A DNA stretch of 64,000 nucleotides from Chenopodium formosanum (taxonomy: Eukaryota > Streptophyta > Magnoliopsida > Caryophyllales > Amaranthaceae): contig CM044868.1 of the NCBI GenBank assembly GCA_024500155.1, positions 33,095,665-33,159,664 on the forward strand. The letters run 5' to 3'. Both the position numbers and the translations under genes were made by a program. The notes beneath the pieces are model-generated. The model made no database searches. It was not told where the DNA came from and saw only the letters and a list, made by a program, of their open reading frames with translations. Below are positions 46,480-58,271 of the stretch, one piece after another; within the stretch, counting starts at the first letter, position 1, and each line of letters begins with the position of its first letter.

Positions 46480-46900
46480 GGATCATGGAAGTAGTGAACC
46501 AAAGCTCAAAACTGAATTTCAGAACTAAATTGAATATGTGAACCAAAGATCAAAACTGAATTTCAAAACGAAACCAAAATTGAATTTCAGAACTTATTTT
46601 CATAACTTAATTTCAAAACTAAATTCAGAACTGAATTTCAGAACTAAATTTAGAACTGAATTTAGATTTGTATTTCAGGACTGATTTCAGGCAAGGGCAA
46701 GTCAGGGCAGGCGGTGTTTTCAAGGCAGGGGGTGTGCAGGGTAGGGGAGTGTGCGTAGGGGGTGTTGGTGCAGGTGTTGCGCTGTCGGGCAAGGCAGGAG
46801 GTGCCCTGCCTGCCAAGGCAAGGCTGTAGCTGCTGCCCTGCCAAGGCATGGATGCAGCGAGCTGCTGCCAAGGCAAGGCATGGCTGCCCTGCCTCACATT
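46480..46900. repeat. two minisatellite-like tracts
   Basis: 46480-46685: imperfect units of (T)CAGAACT(G/A)AATT, the same family as the long array at 51170-52385. 46690-46900: GC-rich units of CAAGGCA(G/A)G and GCTGCCCTGC. ORFs across these tracts are spurious. Confidence 0.8.
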
Positions 46901-47954
46901 CTGAATTAATCACAATTTTTTACTCAACGTCCTGTTTGAATGAAGGAAATAAATTACCCAATATGGAAATAAACTATGCAAAATTTTACGAGGATAACAT
47001 TTTTCCAACATATTTTTCTACATTGATAGAATTTGAACTTAGTTCCATAGTCTCCACACTTCCCCAAAAACTAATACAACTCAAATGATCTACATCACGA
47101 CACAATTCCCATTCCGTAAGTGGTAGTAAATAGTGCTAATGAGCATATATTAACACCAATACAATTACAACATAATTTCACTCCAAATAATCTTTTTTCT
47201 ATGCAAATTTTCATTACCACTTGGGGTTTAGTATTGGGTGACAATGAACATTTCCAAAGCATAACACACACTTCGTGATGCGATTGCATTAGTACAATAT
47301 CACATTTCTTGTCAATATCACATTAGTATAATATCACATTTCATATGCTGCTGCTGCCCTGCCAAGGCTAGGTGGCTGCTGCTGCCCTGCCAAGGCTAGG
47401 TGGCTGCTGCTGCCCTTCCAAGGCTAGGCGGCTACTGCCCTGCCAAGTGCATAAGTATATTCAAGCAACAAATCCTCTCACAATAACCATTTAGGCAGAA
47501 ATATATGTGTTAAAGTGAGGAAATTTTGGTCATAAATTTTCAGTTGAAACAACAAAGTATCTGAAGTGCATAAGTTCTAACCTTGTTAGTAATCCATAAC
47601 ACCCTTTTTTCTAAAATCTCGAGCATGTACCGGCACAAAAAGTATCCATAGTTTTTCTTGTGTTTAGGATGGCTAGGACACTACAACAGATCATCCATGA
47701 GTTACTTTATTATGTGGAAGACCTACAACCGATTATCGTATGTTAAGTTTAAAATTATAAAGTGAATATCTTTGGTTGCTTCCACCCAATATATACATCC
47801 TTTTTTATTTTCTTGATATCCCTGCGATGGACAACACTAAATTGTTTGATTCCCCTACATAATTATGACAAGATAAAATGATAATAATGACAAAAATACC
47901 AATTACTTGAACATCAATACAAATATAATGAAGTCAATAAATGATTATTGTACT
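46901..47954. other. CACTA interior with a 28-bp tandem repeat
   Basis: No gene. 47347-47455 contains about three and a half copies of a 28-bp unit (GCTGCTGCTGCCCTGCCAAG followed by GCTAGGTG), similar in base sequence to the tract at 46800-46890. The rest is AT-rich. Confidence 0.7.
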
Positions 47955-48593
47955 TAGGGATGGCAATGGATCTGGACCCGACCCGGATCCGTGGATCCAG
48001 ATCCGTTTTTCACGGATCTGGGTCTTCAAATTTTGGACCCGACGGATTCGGGTCGGATCTGGGTCCTGCTGACAAAAACGGATCTGGATCTGGGTCTAGG
48101 CCCTAGACCCGGATCCAGATCCGTGGACCCTTTTTTTATTTTTCCTATTAAAAAAAAACTAAAATTGTTTGTTTCTTTATGAAAAATGTTGATAATGTTA
48201 GTAATGATAAAGATTAACCCTTTCAAGAGATGAATTTTGGATGCTCATATTATATACATCATCGTTGTTTTTTCACTAGCTCATATGTAACATCGTATTT
48301 TTTTTGTTGTTTTTAATTTTAATTCAAAATATGAGTGTATATGTTGGTTAATTTTGGGTTGAACTTAATAACCAACAACGTAAGTTTTGAAATAAATTTT
48401 TTGACCCGAAAATTACATTTTTTGCAAAAAATTAGGCAAAATATATTGGACCCGTTTTGGAACCGGATCCGGATGTGGGTCTTCATTTTCTAGACCCGAC
48501 GGATCCGGGTCGGATCTGGATCCTACATACAAAAACGGATATGGATCCGGGTCCATCCGGACCCGGTCCAGATCCGACCCGTTGCCATCCCTA
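47955..48593. mobile_element. hAT-like non-autonomous element
   Basis: TIR TAGGGATGGCAA at 47955 and, reversed, ending at 48593. Flanks ATTGTACT (47947-47954) and ACTGTACT (48594-48601) are an 8-bp TSD with one mismatch. The inside consists largely of GGATCC, GGGTCGGATC and GACCCG repeats in both orientations, giving strong fold-back potential, and an AT-rich centre. No transposase. The 8-bp TSD and terminal sequence fit hAT. Confidence 0.87.
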
Positions 48594-48639
48594 ACTGTAC
48601 TGCTTACTCATTGATGACTGTTTTAGCAAACTCAGGTAT

Positions 48640-51600
48640 GCAGTCTGCTCCACCTGGGTCCAACCAATAGACTATCCCATTCCAAGGGCTAATCACAGCT
48701 AACATCCAATTCCGACTACATACAAATTACACGAAAAGTTAATAAAATAACATATCAATAATTATCAGCTATTGTAGAGAAAACACATATTACACATACT
48801 TTTCATTATAAGGTGCAAAGAATAATTGATTACGATTCTTTCCCTCATTGCACCCAAACACACGAGCTAAGTATGTAGACGGGTTTTCCTCTTCTATTGT
48901 TGGAATCATTGGGGATAGAACATTGGAATCGCAAAATCCAAACATACCCGAAATTCCTTCTTCTTGACATTGCTCTTTTAAGTACCTTTCCCCGCCATCC
49001 GTAAAAGGTCAAACATGTAAGAAGATACTAAAAATAGAAATTCTCAAATCTAAAAAATGTAAATGAACTTCATGAAAATATTCAAGTGAGCCGCTCCGAT
49101 CTCTTTTTGGAAACACCAATTAAGCAAATCTTTGTAGTCAAAAATAACATTAACTTCATGTTCAGTCAGAAATACAGTTTTCTAGAAACTTAAGGAGATG
49201 GATTCACTACTCTTTTTCATTCCCAAAGCATGAGTTTTTAACGATTGTAACCAATTAGTAGTCACTTTTTCACAATCTTCAGCTCCGAAAAGATGCATGT
49301 CAGTGGTTGATGTTTGGGATGATGCCGATCTTGGGGATGGAGTAGTCACGTCTTTTTCCAGGTGCACATCAGCCTTTCATACAAACAAACAATATATATC
49401 AAGTAAATGAAACTCTTAACTTAAAATCAATTCTGAACTAAATTTAGTTGGTAAAAAAACTGATATAACAATACCTTAACTGGAAGAATCAAGTGAATTG
49501 GCTAAGAAGTGTAACTCTTCTAAGCTTGGCAAACAAAGATTAATTCTTCATTTGGACATGGCAAGGGAGCATTTGGCACAATATCTTCTACACTAGAGAC
49601 TTGGCGGTGACCACGGGGATCGGAAATGATTTTTGATGACTTCTTCTGCCATCTCTTGATAAACTTTCCCTTTAGCAACAATTACATGTCCTTTATCATC
49701 GTCCACAATGGCCAGTTGACAATCACTCCAGCCTTATACAAGTCATGACAGAATTAAATTTCATATACATAATTTACATTCGAAGATGTATGACTTTTAA
49801 TACAATACCTCAGGAAAAGTGATATTGTTTTATTTGAGGCCAAGATCAATTGAGATATCATCATGATTGTTCAAAAGTGCATGGTAAGGTTGATTAATTT
49901 GCTCTATTGGAGGCCAAGAAACATGGTACATCTCAGCCTCAGAGCTTTGAAGATGATCGTGTTGCACGGGAGGACTTATGTGAGCCTCCTGACCATGTGA
50001 AACATTAGCAACATCCTGAAATTGAGACTCCAACAATTGATGACCTTCACTTTGTTGTTGCTCAACCCCTCTAGTTAGCTGTTGTGTAAGTGGAATGTTA
50101 AGCATTACATGGTCAAAAATATTATTTAGTTGGGTAAAACCTAACCTATTACCATCAAGACCACCAAAACCACCGAATTCAGCTTGACCACCAAAACCAA
50201 AACCACTCTGACCACCAAAACTAGTCTGACCAGAAGAACCAACCTGTTGATCATGACCAGACTGACCACCAGAACTAGACTGACCACCAGTAGCAGGTTG
50301 ACTACCACCTTTTCCAAATAGGCCAACTAGCCCACCCAAACTGCCAAATTGACCTAAAGCATTTGATTGACCAAAGATGGCCATGAACGATTTCAATTGC
50401 TCCTGGTTTGTTAAAGCAAAAATATTCCTTATTTGTGATACCTGATCCAACTGCCCTCACTTAACCACCAAGCTCACGCTTATTCAATGTTCTTGCTAAT
50501 ATGTCATCCCGACCATTGCACACGAATTCTCCTCTTTGAGCTTGAGCCTCCACTGCAACATGCAATTTAAAATTTCAAGGGACGTAATAGATGAAACCAA
50601 GTGAAAGAAATTCAAATGAAGGCAATCATTCACAATAATTTAATGAAATAAAATTTGTGTAGAAGAGTCTTCATTATATTTCTTACCATAGATTCATGGA
50701 TATCCCTATCGACTAGATTATAAAAAAAATGATTCCATCTTTGACCTGAGAGTGATCTTTGATCAAAGTCAAGTGTCGAGGCACTTGTGACACATGGACT
50801 CCCTGTTTTTCGAGTTATTTTTCCTGCCATTGTACAAAATTAATTTAGACTTATGTTTGAAGTATATGAATAGAAATTTTTAACACCAATATTATATATA
50901 TATGGTAGTTACATATAGAATATTTGTCAAACTTACCATTTGTTCTTCAAAATATTGATACCCAAGTTGGCCACCTCGATACTTTAAGGTCTTCTTCTTT
51001 GCCCTCAAACGATTTTTTTCACTCAATTCCTACAAAAAAAAATTTAAGATTAAATTCAGTACACACCATCTTGCTAGAGGAAGCTTATCATAAACTTATA
51101 CAACATCAAAACTAATAAACTTATAGAGCATCAAAACTAATAAAATTATCAAGCATCAAAACAGAATTGAACTCAGCACGAAGCTTCAGAACTGAACTCC
51201 AAGACTGAACTCAAAACTGAACTCAGAACGGAACTTCAGAACTAAACTCCAGAACTGAGGTTCAGAACTGAATTCCGAACTAAGCCTCAGAACTGAGCTT
51301 CAGAACTGAACTCATAACTGAGCTTCAGAACTGAACTCCAGAACTGAATTCAGAACTAAGGTTCAAAATTGAATTTAGAACAAAGCCTCAGAACTGAATA
51401 AAGAACTGAGCTTCAGAAATGAGCTCCAGAACTGAACTCTAAAACTGAACTCAGAACTGAGCTTTAGAACTGAACTCCAGAACTGAATTTCAAAACTGAA
51501 TTCAGAACTAAGCCTTAGAACTGAATTCAGAACTGAGCATCAGAACTGAACACAAAACTAAACTCAGAACTAAGCTTCATAACTAAACTCCAGAACTGAA

Positions 51601-53094
51601 TTCAGAACTAAGCCTCAGAACTGAATTCAGAACTGAGCTTCAGAACTGAACTCTGAACAGAGCTTTAGAACTGAACTCAGAACTGAACTCAAAACTGAGC
51701 TTCAGAACTGAACTCTAAAACTGAATTCAGAACTAAGCCTCAGAACTGAATTCAGAGCTAAGCCTTAGAACTTAATTAAGAACTGAGCTTTAGAACTGAA
51801 CTCAGAACTGAGCTTCAGAACTGAACTCTAGAACTTAATTCAGAACTGAGGTTTAGAATTGAATTTTAGAACTGAATTCAGAACTAAGCCTCATAACTGA
51901 ATTCAGAATTGAGCTTTAGAACTAAACTCAAAACTGAACTCAAAACTGAGCTTCGGAATTGAACTCCAGAACTGAATTCAGAACTGAGGTTCAAAACTGA
52001 ATTAAGAACTAAGCCTTAGAACTAAATTCAGAATTGAGCTTTAAAACTAAACTCAGAACTGGGCTTCAGAAATGAACTGCAAAACTGAATTCTGAACTGA
52101 GGTTTATAACTGAATTTAAGAACTTAATTCAGAACTAATCCTCAAAACTTAATTCAAAATCGAGCTTCAAAACTGAACTCAAAACTTAACTCAGAACTGA
52201 GCTTCAGAACTGAACTCCAGAACTGAATTAAAAACTGAGGTTCAAAACTGAATTTTAAACTAAGCCTCAGAACAAAATTCAGAACTGAGCTTCAGAACTG
52301 AACTTAGAACTGAACTTCAGAACTGAACTCCAGAACTGAATTCAGAACTGCACTCCAGAACTGATTTTTGAACTGAGTCGCTAAATTCAGGACTGACTTT
52401 AGGAAATGGTAGGGAAAAGGGGTGTTTGTAAGGCAGGGGATTGAGTCCAACACATTCAAATTATTTTATAAATATAAAGAGCTACTTGAAACTCCTTTGA
52501 AGTACAATATTTGATGAAGATCTCCCAATCTGTATCTTTTATAAAAGGTATTTCCATGGGGGTTGTTGTCTGACAGCTCCATCTTCTAGATACATCCATT
52601 CAAGTCTTAGCCTAGTCTTGAAAGCTTTACATCGCTTAGAAGCTTGTGTCAGTATCCAATTTATGCGATTCTTGATGACATAAAATCCCTTCTGCATTAT
52701 TGGTACATAAACATTAAACCTTCCTACATAAAAGCATATTGTATGACTTATTCAAATGTCTTAGAATTGAATATGTTTGCTTACTGTGATAGCATTGTAG
52801 ACTTTGTCTAAGACTCCATTTGGAAGGTTAGACCACTCCTTATAAGTAATCGTTACTCTTTCATGGGCAACAACACCAATGTAGGTGGAGAAATGAGACT
52901 TGTGCTCTCCTACTGGAATTCTTTTTAATAGGATGCCATTCTAAACAAATCTTGGTGCTTGCTTGGATCGCCTTCCCCACCATAGCAAGTACAGTACGAC
53001 CCCTCTCATCCTTACACCTTATTTTCTCAGAATCCTCAGGATGTAGTGTGTCACCTTCATTGGATGGGCGTACACGTTTTCTCTTTTTAGCCAT
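48640..53094 (-). pseudogene. CACTA second gene: Transposase_24-type protein with Ulp1-like C terminus (broken)
   Basis: Starts at ATG 53094 (MAKKRKRVRPSNEGD). Next KICLEWHPIKK, then after a frameshift FSTYIGVVAHERVTITYKEW and VLDKVYNAIT (52910-52800). After the minisatellite array comes SEKNRLRAKKKTLKYRGGQL near 51020-50950 with a GTAAGT donor. RDDILARTLNKRELGG lies near 50510 and a Gly/Ser/Gln-rich repeat segment (GGQSG units) at 50350-50160. CQLAIVDDDKGHVIVAKGKV is near 49720. The last part resembles a C48 (Ulp1) peptidase: WMLAVISPWNGIVYWLDPGG near 48690; the expected His before the Trp reads Asn. Family knowledge: this is the usual partner gene of plant CACTA transposases. Stops and frameshifts are many; exon borders are approximate. 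Confidence 0.78.
51170..52385. repeat. 1.2-kb imperfect GAACTGA minisatellite
   Basis: About 80 or more short units built on CAGAACTGAA(C/T)T with variable spacers (CC, TT, GC), arranged in a higher-order pattern of roughly 50-60 bases (TTCAGAACTGAACTCCAGAA then CTGAATTCAGAACTGAG). It lies in an intron-like position between two coding blocks of the second CACTA gene. Confidence 0.93.
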
Positions 53095-53225
53095 TAACTT
53101 ATAAAAAAATCAGAAAAATAAATTTAATTGGTTAGTTAAATGAAAAAATCATTGTAATAAAAACCAAAACTTTAAGTAGGACATCCTAAGGAAAAAACAA
53201 TAATAATAAAAAAAAAGTTAGTACT

Positions 53226-56200
53226 TTATAAAAAAAAAAATTTACATTTGTTACGAGATCGCTTTCGCTTGACATTTTTTCGCTTCTTTGTATCTTCAAC
53301 CCATGTAGCCTCATTATGATCATCTCTCACATATATTGAAGAGTCATCAACATTATCGTCCACTACTTTTCTTGTCAAAGAAAGAGTCTCCAACACACTA
53401 TAAAAAGTACAATCATCAATGGAGTGTCGAGGCCTTGGTGTTATGACAACTGACCCTCGCTTATCTAAGGGGTCAGTCATATAAAAAATTTGTTTTGCTT
53501 GGGTAGATAAAATAAAAAGATCCTCTTTGTGACCAACCATGTTAAGATTGACCAAAATAAGTCCCATGTTACTTTCTTCAACCCATTAGCATTTGAAAAG
53601 AGGAATCGAAAACATGGTGTAATGCAACTCACAAATCTCTTCATTGACTCCATAGTATCTCATAGTACCACACACGGGATTCTTATCTTTTGCACTAGAA
53701 AAGTGAATAGCTTGAGCCTCTAAAGTGACCCCACTGTTTTGCATAGTGTTGTGTTCATCTTGGAACTTTGAGTAAAAACTGCAACCATTTATAGCATATA
53801 ATGAATAGTATGTTGCACTAAAGTCAGGTCAATATGCTAAACTCTTGACTCAATCTGAGATTACTATTGAAGAGTCATCGAGCTCCCTCATTGCTTCATC
53901 TTTGAACAAAGAAATGAATAATTTGCTATGTTTGTTAGCTAATGCCTTTTCGCTTGCTCTTGGATTGTACTTTCTCAAGTGTCTCATATGTCTTTCAACA
54001 TAGGGTGCAACTTCATCCTCATTATGCAGAATGTATGAGTGTGCCTTGTGCCAATTGTCATAAGACATATCACGTTGCTTACGACCTAAGGTTCCCACAC
54101 CATCCATTCGTCCACTATGACGGGATGTAGGAATCCCTATTCTCATTGAATTTATCATAAAATCACTAGCATATTGTAGTACTTCATCATAGAAAAGTTG
54201 CTCAACAATACAATTTTCAGGTTGATAAGCATTCTTCACATACCCTTGATATTCTCTCATTTGCCTTTCAAAAGCCCATTGAACTCTTAAATATATTGGA
54301 CCATAAAATCTTATCTCTCTTACAAAGTGAACCGTCAAATGAACCATGATATCAAAAAAAGATGGAGGAAAGTACATCTCTAATTGACATAAAATTATAA
54401 CAATCTCTTCCTCCAAAGCATTCAAATGTTCGGGATCAATGACTTTACTATAGACTGCATTAAAAAACAAACAAAGTCTAGTAATGGCATATCGAACATT
54501 TTTAGGCAATATTGAACGAATAGCTACGGGCAACAAATTTTGCATCAAAACATGACAATCATGAGACTTAAGGTCCATAAGTTTCAAACTTTCCATTTTT
54601 ACCAGGTTGCGAATGTTAGAAGAATAACCTTCCGGCACTTTCACTCCGGCCAAGCTCTGACATAACTCGATTTTCTCTTTTCTATAGAGTGTATAAGCAG
54701 CTGGTGGCAAGTACTTTCGACCATTCTCATTCTCAACCATTTCCTTTGAGTCATCTCCATTTCCTTTAAGTCATCTCCCCATTTCCTTTAAGTCATCTCT
54801 ATCTTTCTCCCCATCTTTGGTCTTTCTACTAATATTCAATAGTGTACCAATAACACTATCACACACATTTTTCTCAATATGCATCACATCAAGCGTATGT
54901 CTCACAAAAAGGAATTTCCAATATGGTAAGATCCACATTATTGAACACTTTTTGAATCCTTGCTGAGGAAGAGGTTTTTTATGCTTCTTACCATATGTGA
55001 TCTTGAGATCTTAGGGCGCACCCTAAACTCTTGATGTCCATTGAAGGCCTTTTTCAAGTTGCGATAGTGATGAGTACATGGCAAAAATATACGATTCCCA
55101 TAAAAAACATTATTCTTAAATGCACTCAACAACCTTCCTGGAAAACCTTACGGGACAAGCAGTTTTCCCGTAAACTTTGTATCCTGATAGATTACCATAT
55201 GCTGGAAAATCTTGAATAGTACAAAACAACAATGCTTTCAAATTGAAATTCTTGTTACGATGTGCATCGAACACCTCTACACCTGTTTCCCACAACAACT
55301 TTAAATCATCAATTAGTGGAGCCAGATACACATCAATATCTTTACCAGGCTGCCTTGGATAAGAAATTAGTAGTGATAACATCATATGCCTTCTTTTCAT
55401 GCAAAGTGTAGAAGGTAAGTTGTAGGTAATCAAAACAACAAGCCATGTACTATATGTGCTACTCAATGATCCAAATGGATTGAAGCCATCTGTAGACAAA
55501 GCAAGGCGTAAATTACGCTTTTCTTTGGCAAAATTCTCCATCAATAAACCTCCATTGTTGGGAATTAGAAGGATGTCTAAGCATTCCATCATCCTCACGA
55601 CCATAGACATGCCATGTTAACTTTTCAGCATCTCCGTCATTAGAAAATAGCCTTTTAAACCTAGGTATTATTGGAAAGTACCATAATACCTTCGCAGGCA
55701 CTCGTCCTTCAATCTTTTTGTATCGTGAGGCATTAAAAATTGTGCATTTCTATGACGATTCATTCTCGTTTCAATACAACATGCAATCGTTAGGGCAAGC
55801 ATGAATTCTCTCATAAGGTAAACCCATGACACTTAGTGTCTTTTTTGCCTCATATGTACAACTTGGAAGGACATTATCATCTGGAAGCATGCCTTTTACC
55901 AATTCTAGGATCATATTAAAGCTTTGATCACTTAAACCATGACCCGCCTTCAAGTTATACAACTTAAGTATAGCAGACAACCCTGTGTATTTAGTGCAAC
56001 TTTCATACAAAGGCTTTTCAGAGTCACTTAATAAGCTCTCAAATTTAATGGGATCTTCATCAAAATTCTCCTATACTGCATGGAGCATTTCCTCTAATCT
56101 ATCTCCCTCATTTGTATGTTGACCTTCATTAGCATTATCTGAAAAGTTACTCACCGAAGCTCCATCTCTACATTCTCCATGCCAAATTCAACATGTATAT

Positions 56201-56400
56201 GTTTTATCGAATTCCCATTTCTCCAAGTGACTAAGTATCTCTTTGGGTCTCTTATACAAGAAATTATGGCACATGTGATAAGGGCATGGTAGCTTATGGC
56301 GGCCTCCACTATTCTTAACTGCAAACTTAACAAATTCTCTTACACCTGCTTGATATTTTGGGTCACCTGGCTTAGTTGTTGTTATCCAACTTCGATCCAT
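53226..56400 (-). pseudogene. CACTA transposase (Transposase_21/DUF4218/DUF4216), broken
   Basis: ATG 56400 (MDRSWITTTKPGDPKYQAGV), then a Transpos_assoc-like Cys/His region CPYHMCHNFLYKRPKEILSH. Stops occur in the WHGE motif (near 56195) and near 56070. Transposase_21 blocks follow in shifting frames: GLSDQSFNMILELVKGMLPD, VPAKVLWYFPIIPRFKRLF, STDGFNPFG, YNLPSTLCMKRRHMMLSLLI, PGKDIDVYLAPLIDDLKLLW, then RIFLPCTHHYRNLKKAFNG. A DUF4218 ORF (54740-53850) is intact: HDCHVLMQNLLPVAIR and PPSFFDIMVHLTVHFVREI. A DUF4216 segment ends the gene (SGVTLEAQ, YYGVNEEICELHY, 53567-53226). Family knowledge: it cuts and rejoins at CACTA ends. Too many lesions to be active. Confidence 0.9.
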
Positions 56401-57529
56401 TTAATATTTTCTACACAACAACAACTAAAATTATTAATCGCATCCTGCCCCTGCCCCTCTCCCTACACCTTTCCCCTCATCTTCTAATAATTAAATTGAC
56501 AAAAAACATAACTCAAGAACCAATTAGCAACAAAACTCACGATTATGTGTACATGCATGATTCCATAGTGCATTTTTAATTAAAACAAAAAATACAAAAA
56601 AAAACACAATTTGAAATCCCAACCAACATTAAAGATGTCATACAATCTAAAATAATGAAGAATTTAAAGGGAAATTCAAACAAAAAATTATCTCTCTCTT
56701 CATCACAATAAAACCTAAAAACAAAAACCCAGAACATTAAACATCATAAATCACATAAACTAAAACCATCATAAAGCACCGAAACTAAAACCATGAACCA
56801 ACACTTGATATGAAATTTCAAGCAGCAGAAATCTGAATACACTTACAAATTTTAATAAGCAATTCAACATTAACTAAAATAATAGCAAATTCGATTGCCA
56901 ACATTAACTGACTTACTGGTTAATGTTAAATGTCGAACAAGAACAAATTTTTATTAACTAAACTAATTTTAATACACTTACTGCCTCATTTATATAATAG
57001 CAGATTCATCAACAAATGTTGAACAAGAACCAATTTTTGTTTCAATATTTCATTTCCGCAAACAAACCAATAAGTCAAAAGTAAATTAAATAAGAAAAGT
57101 CATAAACAAAAAAAATATCAATACATAAAACCATAACAAAGAATACATGCATCAATTGAGCCAAAATTTTAACCTTTAAGATTGCGGTGGAGCCGTGGAG
57201 GAGCTGCTCTTTCGCTGCTCTTTCGTTCCTTTATTTTTGTGATTTCGAAGCAAACCCAAAGATGGGCACGCTGCTACTCAACTAGCAATATCAGTGGCCG
57301 CAGTAACCCAGAAATCCAATGTTCATTTGGGATTTTGATGAAAAATAGAAGAGATGAATATAATTCGGCAATCTGTAGAAAATTAGTGGTGAAATTGAAA
57401 ATTTAAAGAGGGTTTTTTTGATGAAATTGAAGGGTTTATTTTGGGAGGGAATGAAAAATAAGAGGCGGCAATAATAATGGAAGTATGAAACTTTGTAGAA
57501 AAGGAATATTAGCATTTTTTTTTACCTTA
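56401..57529. other. upstream region of the CACTA transposase
   Basis: AT-rich, no convincing ORF. It should contain the transposase promoter (minus strand). Short ORFs near 57182-57515 overlap in both directions and match nothing I know. Confidence 0.5.
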
Positions 57530-57761
57530 TATGTATGAGACCCGTTGTACCTAACAACAGGTCTCTTACCTAAGAGATCCGTTGTAAATAACAACGGGTC
57601 TTTAATATGACCTTTTATTTAAAACCGCAAAACATAGTATTTTGGCGCCTACTATTAAAGACTCATTACGTGTATTGTAGGGTCTTTTATATAAAATAGA
57701 CCCGTTAAATTGTACAACAGGTCTTTTAAAAGGTGTCCCTTTGCCACTTTTTGTAGAAGTG
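57530..57761. repeat. right subterminal repeats of the CACTA element
   Basis: GAGACCCGTTGTA, CAACAGGTCTCTT, AACAACGGGTCTTT and TAGACCCGTTAAA, mirroring the left end, followed by the terminal GTAGAAGTG. Confidence 0.87.
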
Positions 57762-58271
57762 GGAAGAAAAAGAGGTAAAGAGCTAGAAAGCCAATTGTTA
57801 TCCTTAATGCTTGTTCGTGAAAAATCTCTATCCAATGTGTGTGTTGAGGGTGATGATGATAATTTTGAGCAACCAAGAGAGTGTGAGGATCCTATTGGTG
57901 AACATAGGAATGATGGTGATGGAGTTGAGAATGAAGAGAGAGTTGAATTTGAAAATCCTAACCCTCTTTCCCATCTTGATGAGCCTCAAGTGTATGTTTG
58001 TGAGCCTTCAATCTATGAATACATAAACTCTTTTGAGGTAATGTCCCATTTGTTTTGTGAGAGTCATATGAAGATTTATAGATTCTTGGATGAGTTCATC
58101 GAGAAAGCTTATTGGGATATAGATGAGTTTATGATGACTCTACCTCCACTCATGCACAGTTTTGAGGACTTAGGTTTTGAGATATTTGAAGGAAAGGTTG
58201 TTTATTGTAGTGCAAAGGAGGATGAGGTTGGTTCCCTTGGAGTTTTTGATCTTGAGGGAGATGTAGATTGA
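57762..58271 (+). pseudogene. gag-like ORF of element E, 3' half
   Basis: Continues in frame after the CACTA element (GRKRGKELESQLLSLMLVRE). SFEVMSHLFCESHMKIYRFL, LDEFIEKAYWDIDEFMMTLP and EGKVVYCSAKEDEVGSLGVF align with the B protein. The frame stops at 58271, but the next codons (SFEDSMIDFHA) still match B, so the stop is a lesion. Later traces (FDKLLRS, LKQAFLG near 58740-58815) correspond to the end of the B ORF. Confidence 0.82.

Larger units (their letters stand above)
45632..57761 (-). mobile_element. CACTA (En/Spm-type) transposon, about 12.1 kb
   Basis: Left end CACTACTACAAAAA, right end CTTTTTGTAGAAGTG: CACTA-type TIRs with one mismatch in the first six bases. Flanks GGG (45629-45631) and GGA (57762-57764) suggest a 3-bp TSD that has mutated; the host reading frame is kept across the insertion. 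Subterminal repeats of AGACCCGTT and its complement lie at both ends. Both internal genes are on the minus strand: a DUF4218-type transposase (53226-56400) and a Transposase_24/Ulp1-like gene (48640-53094). Both are broken. Confidence 0.92.

Noticed and set aside
51170..52385. CRISPR-like array
   Set aside because: Units are short, imperfect and contiguous without unique spacers; this is a plant minisatellite.
57182..57406. Small ORF upstream of the CACTA transposase
   Set aside because: Overlaps ORFs on the other strand, no domain and no conserved partner seen.
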